Source: Deltaproteobacteria bacterium
Lineage (GTDB): Bacteria; Desulfobacterota; BSN033; UBA1163
Direction of reading: 5' to 3'
DNA length: 32,464 bases
NCBI GenBank assembly: GCA_016875195.1
Contig: VGRY01000050.1
Coordinates: 1-32,464 of the forward strand
Positions 24,801 to 31,952 of this stretch are shown piece after piece; position 1 is the first letter of the stretch, and each line of letters starts with the position of its first letter. The notes under the pieces are model-generated. The model worked only from the letters and a program-made list of their open reading frames with translations, did no database searches and had not been told where the DNA came from. The translations under genes were made by a program, and so were the position numbers.

Positions 24801-25004
24801 CAGAAAGGTTTTGAGGTGGATGACCTATCCGAGGGGTTCTGCAAAGGGCTGATGACATGCTATCACCAACTTGACCAGAGAGCCGAGGCCCTGTCGCTTT
24901 ACCTGCGTTTTGAGAAGAGGCTTAAAGCGGTCCTCGGGATTGAACCCTCCGAAAAAATAAAAGCTTTTAGAGACGCATTAACCAAGAAAATGCAGAGCGC
25001 ATAG
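21810..25004 (+). CDS. MalT-like NTPase/TPR regulator with OmpR-type HTH and BTAD
   Basis: 1064-aa cytosolic transcription regulator. The N-terminal STAND NTPase module has Walker A GPAGSGKTT (35-43) and Walker B-like LVFDNYHEV (D125; MalT has a comparable DDYH). A middle region (about 330-790) of helical repeats reads like TPRs and probably senses a ligand or partner. Instead of a C-terminal LuxR helix-turn-helix, residues about 812-900 form an OmpR-type winged helix (IYTLGQFSVLKDGKPI, EDMADILWPEASGDLAYHSFQ), and about 905-1060 form a bacterial transcriptional activation domain as in SARP proteins (LSEGFCKGLMTCYHQLDQRA, LGIEPSEKIK). AGGAGGT lies 12 bases before the ATG. It is divergent from vapBC and upstream of the exported-protein genes, which it may control (inference). 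Confidence 0.88.
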   Translation: MSKVSPPVLTGVFPRKRLFRALDHMRKQPIIWVSGPAGSGKTTLVANYLDTCKIPCLWYQIDEGDADLATFFFYLGKAAKKAAPRKKKPLPLLTPEYLQGIPTFTQRFFENLYDRFKIPSTLVFDNYHEVPSDSPFHDVILNGLSRIPEGMNVFLVSRSDPPPASIRLRASHQMNVLGWDELRLTLDESGSILRLRSKRKFSKETIRHLHDTTDGWATGLILMLESVKGGTQHQVAGKLTPEEIFDYFGNELFNKTDEETREFFLKTTFLPKMTVKMGEALTGLPHANRILSTLSRNNYFTERRFDKELVYQYHPLFKDFLIFHARKTFSPKELTVLLRSAAKLLEEEGQVESAISLLRDAGDWEGVAHLIMTLAPTLVTQGRYRPMEEWLDSLPKDIIENNPWLLYWIGICRLVFNPPQSQSYFEKAYEKFRSQKEVAGIILACWGIIHSIIYGQINFSPMDRWIPVLEELGHRFKEFPSEEIELRFASSLFSALLYRQPQHSEIETWAERALSLAERSLNLNLKLQTISTVAFYRVYVGDFAKALLAINSLRNWSQSKESTPLIQIRLGAIEAAYYRYVGLHEKCLKAVSEGLELSRTTGIHIFDPILLYHGATSALGINDYPVAKRLLEQMTSSLRSYKSYDLCIYHSAKTQEALFQGDRSQALLHIEQATKLRIETGLTLITGWCQIQNAYVMHALGRHREAEDHLTQAFSFSRDIRGKNNEYAAHLAQAHFAFDQGEEQLGLISLRKAFALGKEGGYFSTWGPPHPSDTSRLCIKALEAGIEVEYVKEFIRRFRIVPDRTELLLENWPWPLKIYTLGQFSVLKDGKPILYSRKAQEKPLSILKLLIIMRDKGIRTEDMADILWPEASGDLAYHSFQTTLHRLRSLIGYSETVLVREGRLSLDSKRCWVDAWAFEHLLEEADILWKEGIAQKAIQLTEKALALYQGPFLGKEGEQPWQMPVSERLRNKFLRGVSRLGDYWIQAGQWETARDCYQKGFEVDDLSEGFCKGLMTCYHQLDQRAEALSLYLRFEKRLKAVLGIEPSEKIKAFRDALTKKMQSA

Positions 25005-25024
25005 CGCATCCGTCCTTTACATTG

Positions 25025-25062
25025 CTCTCCCCCTCTTAGATAAGAGGGGGTTGGGGGGAGTT
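25025..25062. repeat. Hairpin repeat downstream of the regulator
   Basis: CCCCCTCTTA (25029-25038) pairs with TAAGAGGGGG (25041-25050) across a two-base centre, followed by TTGGGGGGAGTTAG. It belongs to the same C-tract/G-tract family as the elements near 9.4, 18.2 and 32.1 kb. It may help end the regulator transcript, but the following bases are not a clean T-tract. Confidence 0.55.
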
Positions 25063-25247
25063 AGTGATCTCCTCCTTTTTAAAAACCATTAACATCTTGA
25101 AATTACTTGTCTATCCTATTCTCCTACCTTTCCACATCCAACCAGTTTAATCCCTGTAAAAAATATTTTTGAATATGTGACTTATATGTAACTGGTTCTG
25201 TGATATAGAGCAGGTAAACGATCGAGTTACTGGATAAGGGGTTTCTT

Positions 25248-25457
25248 TTGAGCTCAACTGATTTCTCTCACGACTACATCGTTCGCATCTACCGCTTTGA
25301 AAAAAACAAACCCCGAAGCCTGGTCGGGCTCGTTGAGGAAGTTGGAAAAAAGGGAAAGAAGGGCTTTCACACCTACGACGAACTCTGGGAGATTTTGAAC
25401 TCTCCATTCTCTGACCCTCCCCCGAAGGAAAGGAAAAAGATGAAAGGTTTCAAATGA
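25248..25457 (+). CDS. Small conserved protein, copy 1
   Basis: 69-aa basic protein from a TTG start, with AAGGGG about 8 bases upstream. I do not recognise the family. Residues 11-53 (IVRIYRFEKNKPRSLVGLVE then EVGKKGKKGFHTYDELWEIL) recur in a second gene at 29187-29468 with one amino-acid change, while 9 of 10 base changes are silent, which shows that the protein is selected. It has no signal peptide or membrane segment; the middle is Lys/Gly-rich and the end aromatic/acidic, suggesting nucleic-acid or protein binding. It lies between the large regulator and the TRAP binding protein gene. Confidence 0.75.
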   Translation: MSSTDFSHDYIVRIYRFEKNKPRSLVGLVEEVGKKGKKGFHTYDELWEILNSPFSDPPPKERKKMKGFK

Positions 25458-25674
25458 ATAAATCCTTTAAAAACTTCTCAATCTGTACCCGATCTGTACC
25501 TCCATCTGTGATAAGAGAAAAATCAAAATCGTTTTCATAAGAAAAGACCCGCTACTTTGTGGGGGGGGAAAAGGAGGTGATATAGGGAGAGGGCATCCAA
25601 TTTTTTTATTGAATTTTGGTTACTTTTTTGTCCCGCACGAAGCACTATACGGTTAGTCCAGAAAGGAGGGAAAA

Positions 25675-26739
25675 ATGAAGAAAAAATTATTTATCTACTT
25701 ATTTGTTTCGGTATTGTTCCTCATCCCGCTCCTTACCACTCCAACCTTCGCCGCCGACCCTGTCGTGACATGGAAAGTATATACCCCGTTTACCGAGGGG
25801 GTTTGGCTGAATCAGATCGCAAAGAACTGGGCAGAGGATATCTTCCAGATGAGTGGTGGAAGGATGAAAATTGAACTCATCTGGCCCTTCCCAGGAGAAT
25901 TACCTGCTGAACCTTATAGTCCTGTTCAACGAGGGATCTGGGACGCAAGTCATACGTCCCCAGTCTTTGTCATTCCAAAGTATCCGGCGGCCATCCTCTT
26001 TACAGGATCCCCGGCCTTTTTTGACCTTCTGGGGTATTTTACATGGATGCATGCCTACGGCGGCAAGGATCTTTTACAGGAGACCTACGGAAACACTTTG
26101 AAAGTATTGCCCGCAGGTATGTATTGGGCAAAAGTTGGGGGTTGGGGCAACAAAAAATTCGAAACTCTCGATGACTTCAAAGGTCGCAAGTACAGTACGA
26201 CAAATCCTGTCTGGAGAAAAATTATTTCTGAATCGGGAGCGTCCGTGGATGTACTTGCCGGATGGGAATCCACCTTCCGTCTGCAGAGAGGGAATCTTGA
26301 TGCTGCGGAGAATAGCACTCCCTGGATCGATATGTTGTTGGGGTTTCATAAATTCTCTGAATACTCTTATTTCCCAGGATTGCAGCAGATTGCTGGTTCT
26401 CTTGAACTGGTCGTCAACAACTCAAAATGGGAGGCCCTGCCTTCTGATCTAAAGGAAATTGTCAAGGGGGCTTCTGATGCCTCCATGACAAGATCACTGA
26501 CCAAGTTCTTACTGGATGATGCTAAGGCCGTTAAGGTCATGAAGGATCAAGGGAAAGTCAATGTGGTGAAATTCTCCAAAGAAATGCAGCAGGATATCTT
26601 GAATAAGTTTGTCGCCCAATATGATGCCATACCAGATCCGATGTTTCAAAAAGTTTGGAAATCGCAAAAGGAGTTCATGAAAATCTACGTCCCATATATG
26701 AAACTCCAACAAGTTGACGCAGAGGTGAAACTTAAGTGA
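25675..26739 (+). CDS. Orphan TRAP transporter substrate-binding protein (DctP type)
   Basis: 354-aa periplasmic solute-binding protein of the DctP family with a Sec signal peptide (1-26, cleavage after TFA). Family features are WKVYTPFTEG at the mature start, FQMSGGRMKIELIWP, the GWGNKKFETLDDFKGRKYST block before the conserved arginine (WRK) region, and the VVNNSKWEALPSDLKEIV helix. TRAP proteins bind carboxylates and related acids for sodium-driven uptake. The DctQ and DctM membrane subunits expected beside it are absent; the next gene is a Tat-exported reductase. It may serve a distant DctQM pair or act as a periplasmic sensor or carrier. AAAGGAGGG precedes the ATG. Confidence 0.9.
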   Translation: MKKKLFIYLFVSVLFLIPLLTTPTFAADPVVTWKVYTPFTEGVWLNQIAKNWAEDIFQMSGGRMKIELIWPFPGELPAEPYSPVQRGIWDASHTSPVFVIPKYPAAILFTGSPAFFDLLGYFTWMHAYGGKDLLQETYGNTLKVLPAGMYWAKVGGWGNKKFETLDDFKGRKYSTTNPVWRKIISESGASVDVLAGWESTFRLQRGNLDAAENSTPWIDMLLGFHKFSEYSYFPGLQQIAGSLELVVNNSKWEALPSDLKEIVKGASDASMTRSLTKFLLDDAKAVKVMKDQGKVNVVKFSKEMQQDILNKFVAQYDAIPDPMFQKVWKSQKEFMKIYVPYMKLQQVDAEVKLK

Positions 26740-26788
26740 AGGAAAGATGAAATTTTGGAAGAATGGAATAATGGGTAATTTAGAAAAC

Positions 26789-26907
26789 TGTAGCGCCCCC
26801 CTGCCTTCGTCCCGAAGGGCGGGACTTCGTGCAGACAGGCATTTACTGAGGGCGAACACACCGTCGGAAATACCTGCATGCCGGCAGACAGGAATGCCGT
26901 CGCTACA
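26789..26907. repeat. TGTAGCG...CGCTACA palindromic repeat
   Basis: Same ends as the element at 10901-10957 (TGTAGCG and CGCTACA), here 119 bp. It contains a hairpin GTCCCGAAGGGCGGGAC and a second palindrome around CTGCATGCCGGCAG. The AGGAGG ribosome site of the aldo/keto reductase begins about 43 bases downstream. Confidence 0.65.
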
Positions 26908-26963
26908 TAATCCCCCTTTAGAAAAAGAGGCGGGGAAGGATTTTAAAAGAGGAGGAAACCAAA

Positions 26964-28160
26964 ATGGCTACAAGAATAATGAATAGAAGAAATTTTATGA
27001 AGTCAGGTTTGGCGGGAGTTGGTGGGTTGTTATTGGTTACCTCAAGGCCAAAAGAAACAAAAGCAACACAGCAAAAAATTATTTCCCGGACCCTTGGAAA
27101 TACAGGAATGAGAGTACCAATCGTCAGTATGGGAATGGTAAGTGTTGGGAATCAAGGTCTTGTTCGGGCTGCTCTGGATGCAGGTATCGTCTATATAGAC
27201 ACTGCCCACACCTATCATCGAGGTCAAAGCGAGGAGTTAGTGGGAGAGGTGGTCAAAGGACGTTCCAGAGAATCCTATGTTGTCTCTACAAAAGTTGGTT
27301 TTGGCAGAGCTGCTGCAAGCATGATAACGGGCCTTTATACTGCAGAGGCAACCGAAGAGGCTTTCCTAAAAAATGTGGATGTTAGCCTTAAACGCCTCGG
27401 GATGGATTATGTTGACATTCTCTACCATCATAATCCATGGCGAAGAGAATCAGCACTCTACGAGCCCGCTTTGAAAGCAATGGAAAAGGTGAAGAAGAGT
27501 GGGAAGGCTCGATTTTTGGGTGTTTCCTATCATCGAAACGAGGTCGAAGTAACTCAGGCGGCCATTGACTCAAAACTCTATGATGTCATTATGATACCTT
27601 GCAATTTCAAACAAAAAAATTATGTCGAGGTAAGGCAAGCCATTGCTAAGGCAGCCAATGCTGGTCTTGGGATTGTTGCCATGAAAGTTATGGGAGGGAT
27701 ACCTGCTCAAGACCCATTAAAGCCTTTTAATGCAAGTGCAGCTCTGAAATGGGTCTTACAGGATTCCAATGTTCACACTTCAGTACCCGGGTTTGGTACT
27801 TTTGAGGAGATGAAGATAGATCTTGCAGTCATGGAGGATATTACCCTTACCGATTCTGAAAAAGACTATTTGAAGACGGCCTCCATCACTCCCGGTTTAT
27901 ACTGTCAGGGTTGTGGTCAATGTGTGAAACAGTGTATTGCCCAGCTTCCCATCCCTGATTTAATGCGAGCCTTCATGTACACCTATGGCTACCAAAGGCC
28001 AGCAATGGCAAAAGAGCTTGTTGTTTCTCTGGGATTGCCTTCCCGGCTTTGTGAGGATTGTGGCACATGTCCGGTGAAATGTTCCATTGGATTTGATGTG
28101 CCCCGCAAGATCCAGGATGTGGCGCGGCTAAGAGACGTGCCGGCAGAGTTTATTGTTTGA
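26964..28160 (+). CDS. Tat-exported aldo/keto reductase with two [4Fe-4S] motifs
   Basis: 398-aa oxidoreductase with a twin-arginine leader (NRRNFMKSGLAGVGGLLLV, 7-25) and an aldo/keto reductase barrel (about 40-300). The catalytic tetrad can be placed: D79 and Y84 in DTAHTYHRGQSEE, K110 in STKVGF, H155 in LYHHNP. The C-terminal part adds two full CX2CX2CX3C motifs at C314/317/320/324 and C363/366/369/373, so it should carry two [4Fe-4S] clusters and exchange electrons with another carrier rather than depend only on NADPH. Tat export implies folding with cofactors in the cytoplasm and work in the periplasm. AGGAGG precedes the ATG. Substrate is unknown, presumably a periplasmic aldehyde or ketone. 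Confidence 0.9.
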   Translation: MATRIMNRRNFMKSGLAGVGGLLLVTSRPKETKATQQKIISRTLGNTGMRVPIVSMGMVSVGNQGLVRAALDAGIVYIDTAHTYHRGQSEELVGEVVKGRSRESYVVSTKVGFGRAAASMITGLYTAEATEEAFLKNVDVSLKRLGMDYVDILYHHNPWRRESALYEPALKAMEKVKKSGKARFLGVSYHRNEVEVTQAAIDSKLYDVIMIPCNFKQKNYVEVRQAIAKAANAGLGIVAMKVMGGIPAQDPLKPFNASAALKWVLQDSNVHTSVPGFGTFEEMKIDLAVMEDITLTDSEKDYLKTASITPGLYCQGCGQCVKQCIAQLPIPDLMRAFMYTYGYQRPAMAKELVVSLGLPSRLCEDCGTCPVKCSIGFDVPRKIQDVARLRDVPAEFIV

Positions 28161-28205
28161 TTAACAAAAAAGCGGTTTGCTTAAAAACAGAAAGGGAGTG
28201 GAATA

Positions 28206-29066
28206 ATGAAAACCATCTGGATGGCTATGGGGATTATTGTTTTTTTGTGGAGTCCTGGGACAGAGGCAAAGGACTTCGCATTTCCTGAGATTGCCGGGTG
28301 GAAGAAATCCGGGGATGCCCAGACGTTTATTCCCAAAACCCTTTATGAGTATATCAATGGGGCAGCGGATCTCTACTTGATGTATGACTTTGAGGAATTG
28401 AAGGTGATGGAATACGAGAACCAAAAGAAAGCCCAACTCACTGTTGATGTGTATCGCCACAAGACTCCACTCCATGCATTTGGAATTTACAGCCAGGAGC
28501 GCTTGCCAAAAACCAACTTCCTCGATATCGGAATCCAATGCTATTACGAGGAAGAATTCTTAAATTTTCTGACAGGACCTTATTACGTCAAGATAAGCGC
28601 CACCAATACCAGACCCGAGGATCGGGAGGCGCTGATCACCTTTGCTAAAAAGATAGCTGAAAGTTTAGGACCGAAAGGATCGATCCCTTCTCTCATTTCT
28701 GTCTTTCCTACCGAGGGAAAAGAAAAATACTCTGAAAAATTTATTGCCAAAAACTTTCTCGGATACGCCTTCTTACAATCTGCCTTTACTGCCGATTACC
28801 AGATCCAGAACCGGAAGTTCAAATTGTTTATCATCGAAGGGAAAGATAAGAATGCGTGCAGGGACATGATTGAAAAATACCTCCAAACCATCAAGAGTCC
28901 GAGAAAGGACATGGCAGAGGGCCGTCTTACCCTCTCCGACCCCCATCATGGGGATCTTGACCTTCAGTGGCAAGGGAGATACCTCTGGGGAATACTTAAT
29001 CTTAATGAGGTTTCTCTCCGTCTAAAATATCTTAAGCTTTTTGAAGATAGGCTAACAAAAAAGTGA
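28206..29066 (+). CDS. Exported DUF6599-like protein
   Basis: 286-aa secreted protein with a signal peptide (1-21, cleavage near GTEA). The text TLYEYINGAADLYLMYDFEE (about 46-65), the VYRHKTPLHAFGIYSQER segment and FLTGPYYVKISA match what I recall of the DUF6599 family, which has no known activity. The remainder looks like an alpha/beta fold with no cysteine-rich or clear catalytic motif. AAAGGGAGTG lies just before the ATG. It follows the aldo/keto reductase by 45 bases and may be co-transcribed with it. Confidence 0.75.
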   Translation: MKTIWMAMGIIVFLWSPGTEAKDFAFPEIAGWKKSGDAQTFIPKTLYEYINGAADLYLMYDFEELKVMEYENQKKAQLTVDVYRHKTPLHAFGIYSQERLPKTNFLDIGIQCYYEEEFLNFLTGPYYVKISATNTRPEDREALITFAKKIAESLGPKGSIPSLISVFPTEGKEKYSEKFIAKNFLGYAFLQSAFTADYQIQNRKFKLFIIEGKDKNACRDMIEKYLQTIKSPRKDMAEGRLTLSDPHHGDLDLQWQGRYLWGILNLNEVSLRLKYLKLFEDRLTKK

Positions 29067-29186
29067 CCAGTGACTAAAGTAATCTAAATTCCCTTAAAAG
29101 GCTTCGGTGTCAGGCATTGAATTGTGAAATAGCGAAAAATAATGTGCCAGGACAAGGGGTCAGCCCTTGACACGGGACAAATAGAA

Positions 29187-29468
29187 ATGGCGGACGGGTT
29201 CATAATCAAGGTCTTATTCGCTAGTCCGAAACAGGGGCCCGTCCCCCATCCCCCCATCGTTCGCATCTACCGCTTTGAAAAAAACAAACCTCGCAACCTG
29301 GTCGGACTCGTTGAGGAAGTGGGAAAAAAGGGAAAGAAGGGCTTTCACACCTACGATGAACTCTGGGAGATTCTAAATTCTCCGATCCCTCCCTCTTCCT
29401 CTCTCTACAATGAGAAGAGGAAGTTAAGGGGCCACATGCTTGAGAATAGACGAGGGAAAAGGAGGTGA
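29187..29468 (+). CDS. Small conserved protein, copy 2 (altered N-terminus)
   Basis: About 93 aa from ATG 29187, or 108 aa if ATG 29142 is used; neither has a good ribosome site. From I24 on the protein repeats residues 11-53 of the gene at 25248-25457 with only S to N changed. DNA similarity begins abruptly at 29255 (25277 in copy 1) and fades near 29382. The upstream part (MADGFIIKVLFASPKQG) is unrelated to copy 1 and runs through low-complexity sequence, so this copy may have lost its native start through insertion or recombination. It is either a fusion with a new N-terminus or a decaying duplicate; the silent-site pattern argues it was functional until recently. Confidence 0.55.
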   Translation: MADGFIIKVLFASPKQGPVPHPPIVRIYRFEKNKPRNLVGLVEEVGKKGKKGFHTYDELWEILNSPIPPSSSLYNEKRKLRGHMLENRRGKRR

Positions 29469-29560
29469 TGGATCAAAGTTGATTCGAGATTGTTGAAGAG
29501 GAAGGAGGTTTCATTGCCCGACTTAATCAAAAACCAATTACCAAAAAGGAGGAAACAGTT

Positions 29561-30052
29561 ATGAGTACAAAAAAGATGAACAACATCATTTGGGGATTCA
29601 TAACTATTTTGGGTTTTATTGTGTTCATTCCGGTCGCTCAGGCGGAAAATATTGACATGATAAGCTGTGGCTCCGGTAATATCAATATCATTGCCGCCGG
29701 TGAAGATTTAACCATTATGGCCATGGAAGGGAAAGGAATTAACCTGGATAATTACGGGAATAAAACATTCGATAATATGACCTACCAATATGGAGCCTTG
29801 TTTAAAATTGATAAAGGGAATTGGAGCGGGTCCATGCTGATGAAATATATGGATCCAAGCGGAGATTTTTTGGTCGTTGAAATCGCGCAAGTCGGCATGG
29901 TTCGGGACGGGAAATTTATTTACGGCACCGGCAAATGGAAGGGAATTTCGGGTGCGTGCAAAGCCGTGCCTAATACGCAAGGTAAACCGATATCACCCGG
30001 CACGAATCAGGGTTGCTTCAAGATAACGGGAACCTATGAATTGAAGAAATAG
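29561..30052 (+). CDS. Unrecognised exported protein
   Basis: 163-aa protein with a signal peptide (1-28, cleavage after VAQA). The mature part is beta-rich and glycine-rich, with MISCGSGNINIIAAGEDL at the start, GKWKGISGACKAV near 127-139 and GCFKITGTYELK at the end. Three cysteines remain in the mature protein, possibly forming a disulfide. The repeated strand pattern recalls small barrel folds such as allene-oxide-cyclase-like proteins, but that is only an impression. AAAAAGGAGG lies 10-19 bases before the ATG. I cannot assign a function. Confidence 0.75.
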   Translation: MSTKKMNNIIWGFITILGFIVFIPVAQAENIDMISCGSGNINIIAAGEDLTIMAMEGKGINLDNYGNKTFDNMTYQYGALFKIDKGNWSGSMLMKYMDPSGDFLVVEIAQVGMVRDGKFIYGTGKWKGISGACKAVPNTQGKPISPGTNQGCFKITGTYELKK

Positions 30053-30174
30053 GTATCAAAAAAAACAATTTCTTATATATGGGAGTTATCCGCTCAGTGC
30101 GGACAAATACAAGAGAGGTTTTAAGAACGACCACAAGGAATGGTTGTTTTACGGAAAAGAAAGGAGGATGAATT

Positions 30175-30960
30175 ATGCTGTATCGATATTTTGCGGTTTT
30201 GTTTCTCCTCGGTATTATTCTCACGGGCAATCTGCCTTTTCATCAACCTGTTTGGGCCGAGACCCTTGTTCACACAACCACGGAAGTCAGGCTCCTATTG
30301 GCTTTGCGTGTGGGGCAGGAGGAGCTTCAGAAATTCTTGCCGGCTACCTGGCAGGTAGCCCCACCTCCAGGCGGTCCAATAAAGGATGCCAACCTCTTCG
30401 TCCTCTTCATTGACCCGTTGCTCTTCCAAGACCCTCAGGGAAAGCCCGATGTGGGGGCGACCAATCGATACACAGTGCTCGCAGTTCCTGCAAAGCATAT
30501 GCAGACCGGGGAGGCAGCCACCGTCGTCGTCACTGGCGGCGTCGGCTCTACGACTGCTTCCGCCCCTGGAGCTTACAAAGCAAGCATCTTGGGGACCGTC
30601 AAGAGGGAGCAGACGTATAAAGGGGCTAACAGCGAAGGTGGAATCGTCGATGACTTCTGGGAAGTACGAGATGTTCAAGGAGGAACAATGGATCTGCGCA
30701 TTCAGTACGAGAGAGCCCTCCCTATGCGGACCAAGCTGGACCAGAAGATATATTCCGCTGTGGAACCGACTTTTTACCGAATCTATCGGCAGGATATAGC
30801 TATGGATTTGGTTAAGAGCATCCCTGCGGGTGTAGACCACGTAAAAAACTACCGATTCAATGTGGCTATGCCTAAACTAAAAAGCCTATTCAATGGGAAC
30901 GAGCAGCTTGTGGCGGTTATCGCTTATCCCATGTTCGTGCGGCAGATTTTCCTTCCATAG
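30175..30960 (+). CDS. Unrecognised exported protein, possibly ADC-fold
   Basis: 261-aa protein with a signal peptide (1-28, cleavage after PVWA). The mature region has VRLLLALRVGQEELQKFLPA, then NLFVLFIDPLLFQDPQG and a long strand-rich section (YTVLAVPAKHMQTGEAATVV), a layout that weakly resembles acetoacetate decarboxylase/DUF2071-type folds; no catalytic lysine motif can be confirmed. It has no cysteines in the mature part. AGGAGG is 8-13 bases before the ATG. Tail residues VAVIAYPMFVRQIF are hydrophobic but too short for a certain membrane anchor. Confidence 0.75.
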   Translation: MLYRYFAVLFLLGIILTGNLPFHQPVWAETLVHTTTEVRLLLALRVGQEELQKFLPATWQVAPPPGGPIKDANLFVLFIDPLLFQDPQGKPDVGATNRYTVLAVPAKHMQTGEAATVVVTGGVGSTTASAPGAYKASILGTVKREQTYKGANSEGGIVDDFWEVRDVQGGTMDLRIQYERALPMRTKLDQKIYSAVEPTFYRIYRQDIAMDLVKSIPAGVDHVKNYRFNVAMPKLKSLFNGNEQLVAVIAYPMFVRQIFLP

Positions 30961-31104
30961 GGGAAGGAAAAGCGGAGTCCACACTTTTATACATAATTTT
31001 AATGAATTACATATATCCACAAAAAGAGGCACGGTTTAAACCGTCATTATTATTTACCAAACTTAAAATTAGTCAAAATCTATTAAAAAGGAAGGAGGGT
31101 ACCC

Positions 31105-31725
31105 ATGAATACCAAAATTCATTCTACGAGTCGAAGGGGCTTTCTAACAGGTCTGGCTATTGGAGCAGGTGGGTATGTTCTTGGTTCATCGTTGACCCAT
31201 CCAAAAGAGGCCATGGGGCAATCTATCCAAGGCTCTTTGGATAGAGTTCCAATGGAAACCCGTTGGAGTACTGCCGCTGGCGGATTAGTGATTTGGCAAT
31301 TCAATTTTTTTAAAAGACTTTTAGATACCGAAGGACGTGAGAAATTTCTCGAGTATATGATGAAGAGCTCTCCAGCGGTAGGGGTACGGAGCAAAGGGTT
31401 GGCAGAACGCTTTGGTTTAACTGGCAACGACGCCAAATCAGCGGCTGTAATTATCCCGGCCATCATTACTGTTTATTGGGGCCCCCAGCAAAAATTTGAA
31501 ATTGAAGAAGCTACCGCGGAAAAAGCGAGAGTGAAATGCCTTGAATGTGGATTTTGGAATTTAATGCAAGCCCAAAAAATAACCGATGACCTTTGCTCTG
31601 CTCATTCCCGGTATTTTTGGGAGGGTTTTGTCAAAGCCATGAATCCAAAACTGATTTCAACTCTGGTTAAGGCCCGTCCTCGGGGTGATTCGGTTTGTGA
31701 ATGGGCGATTGAGCTTAAGGCATGA
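31105..31725 (+). CDS. Tat-exported ATC-hydrolase-like protein
   Basis: 206-aa protein with a twin-arginine leader (SRRGFLTGLAIGAGGYVLG, 9-27). The C-terminal half has KCLECGFW, DDLCSAHSRYFWEGFVKAMN and the ending RGDSVCEWAIEL, which matches the pattern I recall of the L-2-amino-thiazoline-4-carboxylic acid hydrolase family (ATC_hydrolase): spaced cysteines, an Asp/Cys pair and a final GDxxC. ATC hydrolase opens a thiazoline ring to cysteine derivatives; whether this protein does so is unknown. GGAGGGT precedes the ATG. Tat export suggests a bound cofactor or a folded oligomer. It is the last gene before a clear terminator. Confidence 0.72.
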   Translation: MNTKIHSTSRRGFLTGLAIGAGGYVLGSSLTHPKEAMGQSIQGSLDRVPMETRWSTAAGGLVIWQFNFFKRLLDTEGREKFLEYMMKSSPAVGVRSKGLAERFGLTGNDAKSAAVIIPAIITVYWGPQQKFEIEEATAEKARVKCLECGFWNLMQAQKITDDLCSAHSRYFWEGFVKAMNPKLISTLVKARPRGDSVCEWAIELKA

Positions 31726-31802
31726 AATGAAGAAAAGAGATTCTGGAGGAGAGAAGGATAGGGTTTAACCATCTGGATTTTACTTATAATTTGAGAAAAT
31801 GA

Positions 31803-31850
31803 GGGACACTTCCCATATTTCTGTTGGGAGTGTCCCATCTCTTTTTCTAT
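31803..31850 (+). terminator. Rho-independent terminator
   Basis: GGGACACTTCCCA (31803-31815) pairs with TGGGAGTGTCCC (31825-31836) with one bulged base, followed by ATCTCTTTTTCTATTT. It lies 78 bases after the stop of the ATC-hydrolase-like gene and probably ends the region 4 transcript. Confidence 0.75.
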
Positions 31851-31952
31851 TTGGACTCTTTATATTGAATCTTTCCTTTCAACTTTCGAATCCAATCCTT
31901 AAAGCTATCGATGACGGTTTTCCCTTAAACGTTACAGCCATTTTTGGTTCAT

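Noticed and set aside
26747..26986. 79-codon open frame between the TRAP and reductase genes
   Set aside because: Most of it is the TGTAGCG palindromic repeat translated; no ribosome site.
30295..30840. 181-codon open frame on the minus strand
   Set aside because: It lies wholly opposite the exported protein at 30175-30960, has no ribosome site, and is low-quality protein text.
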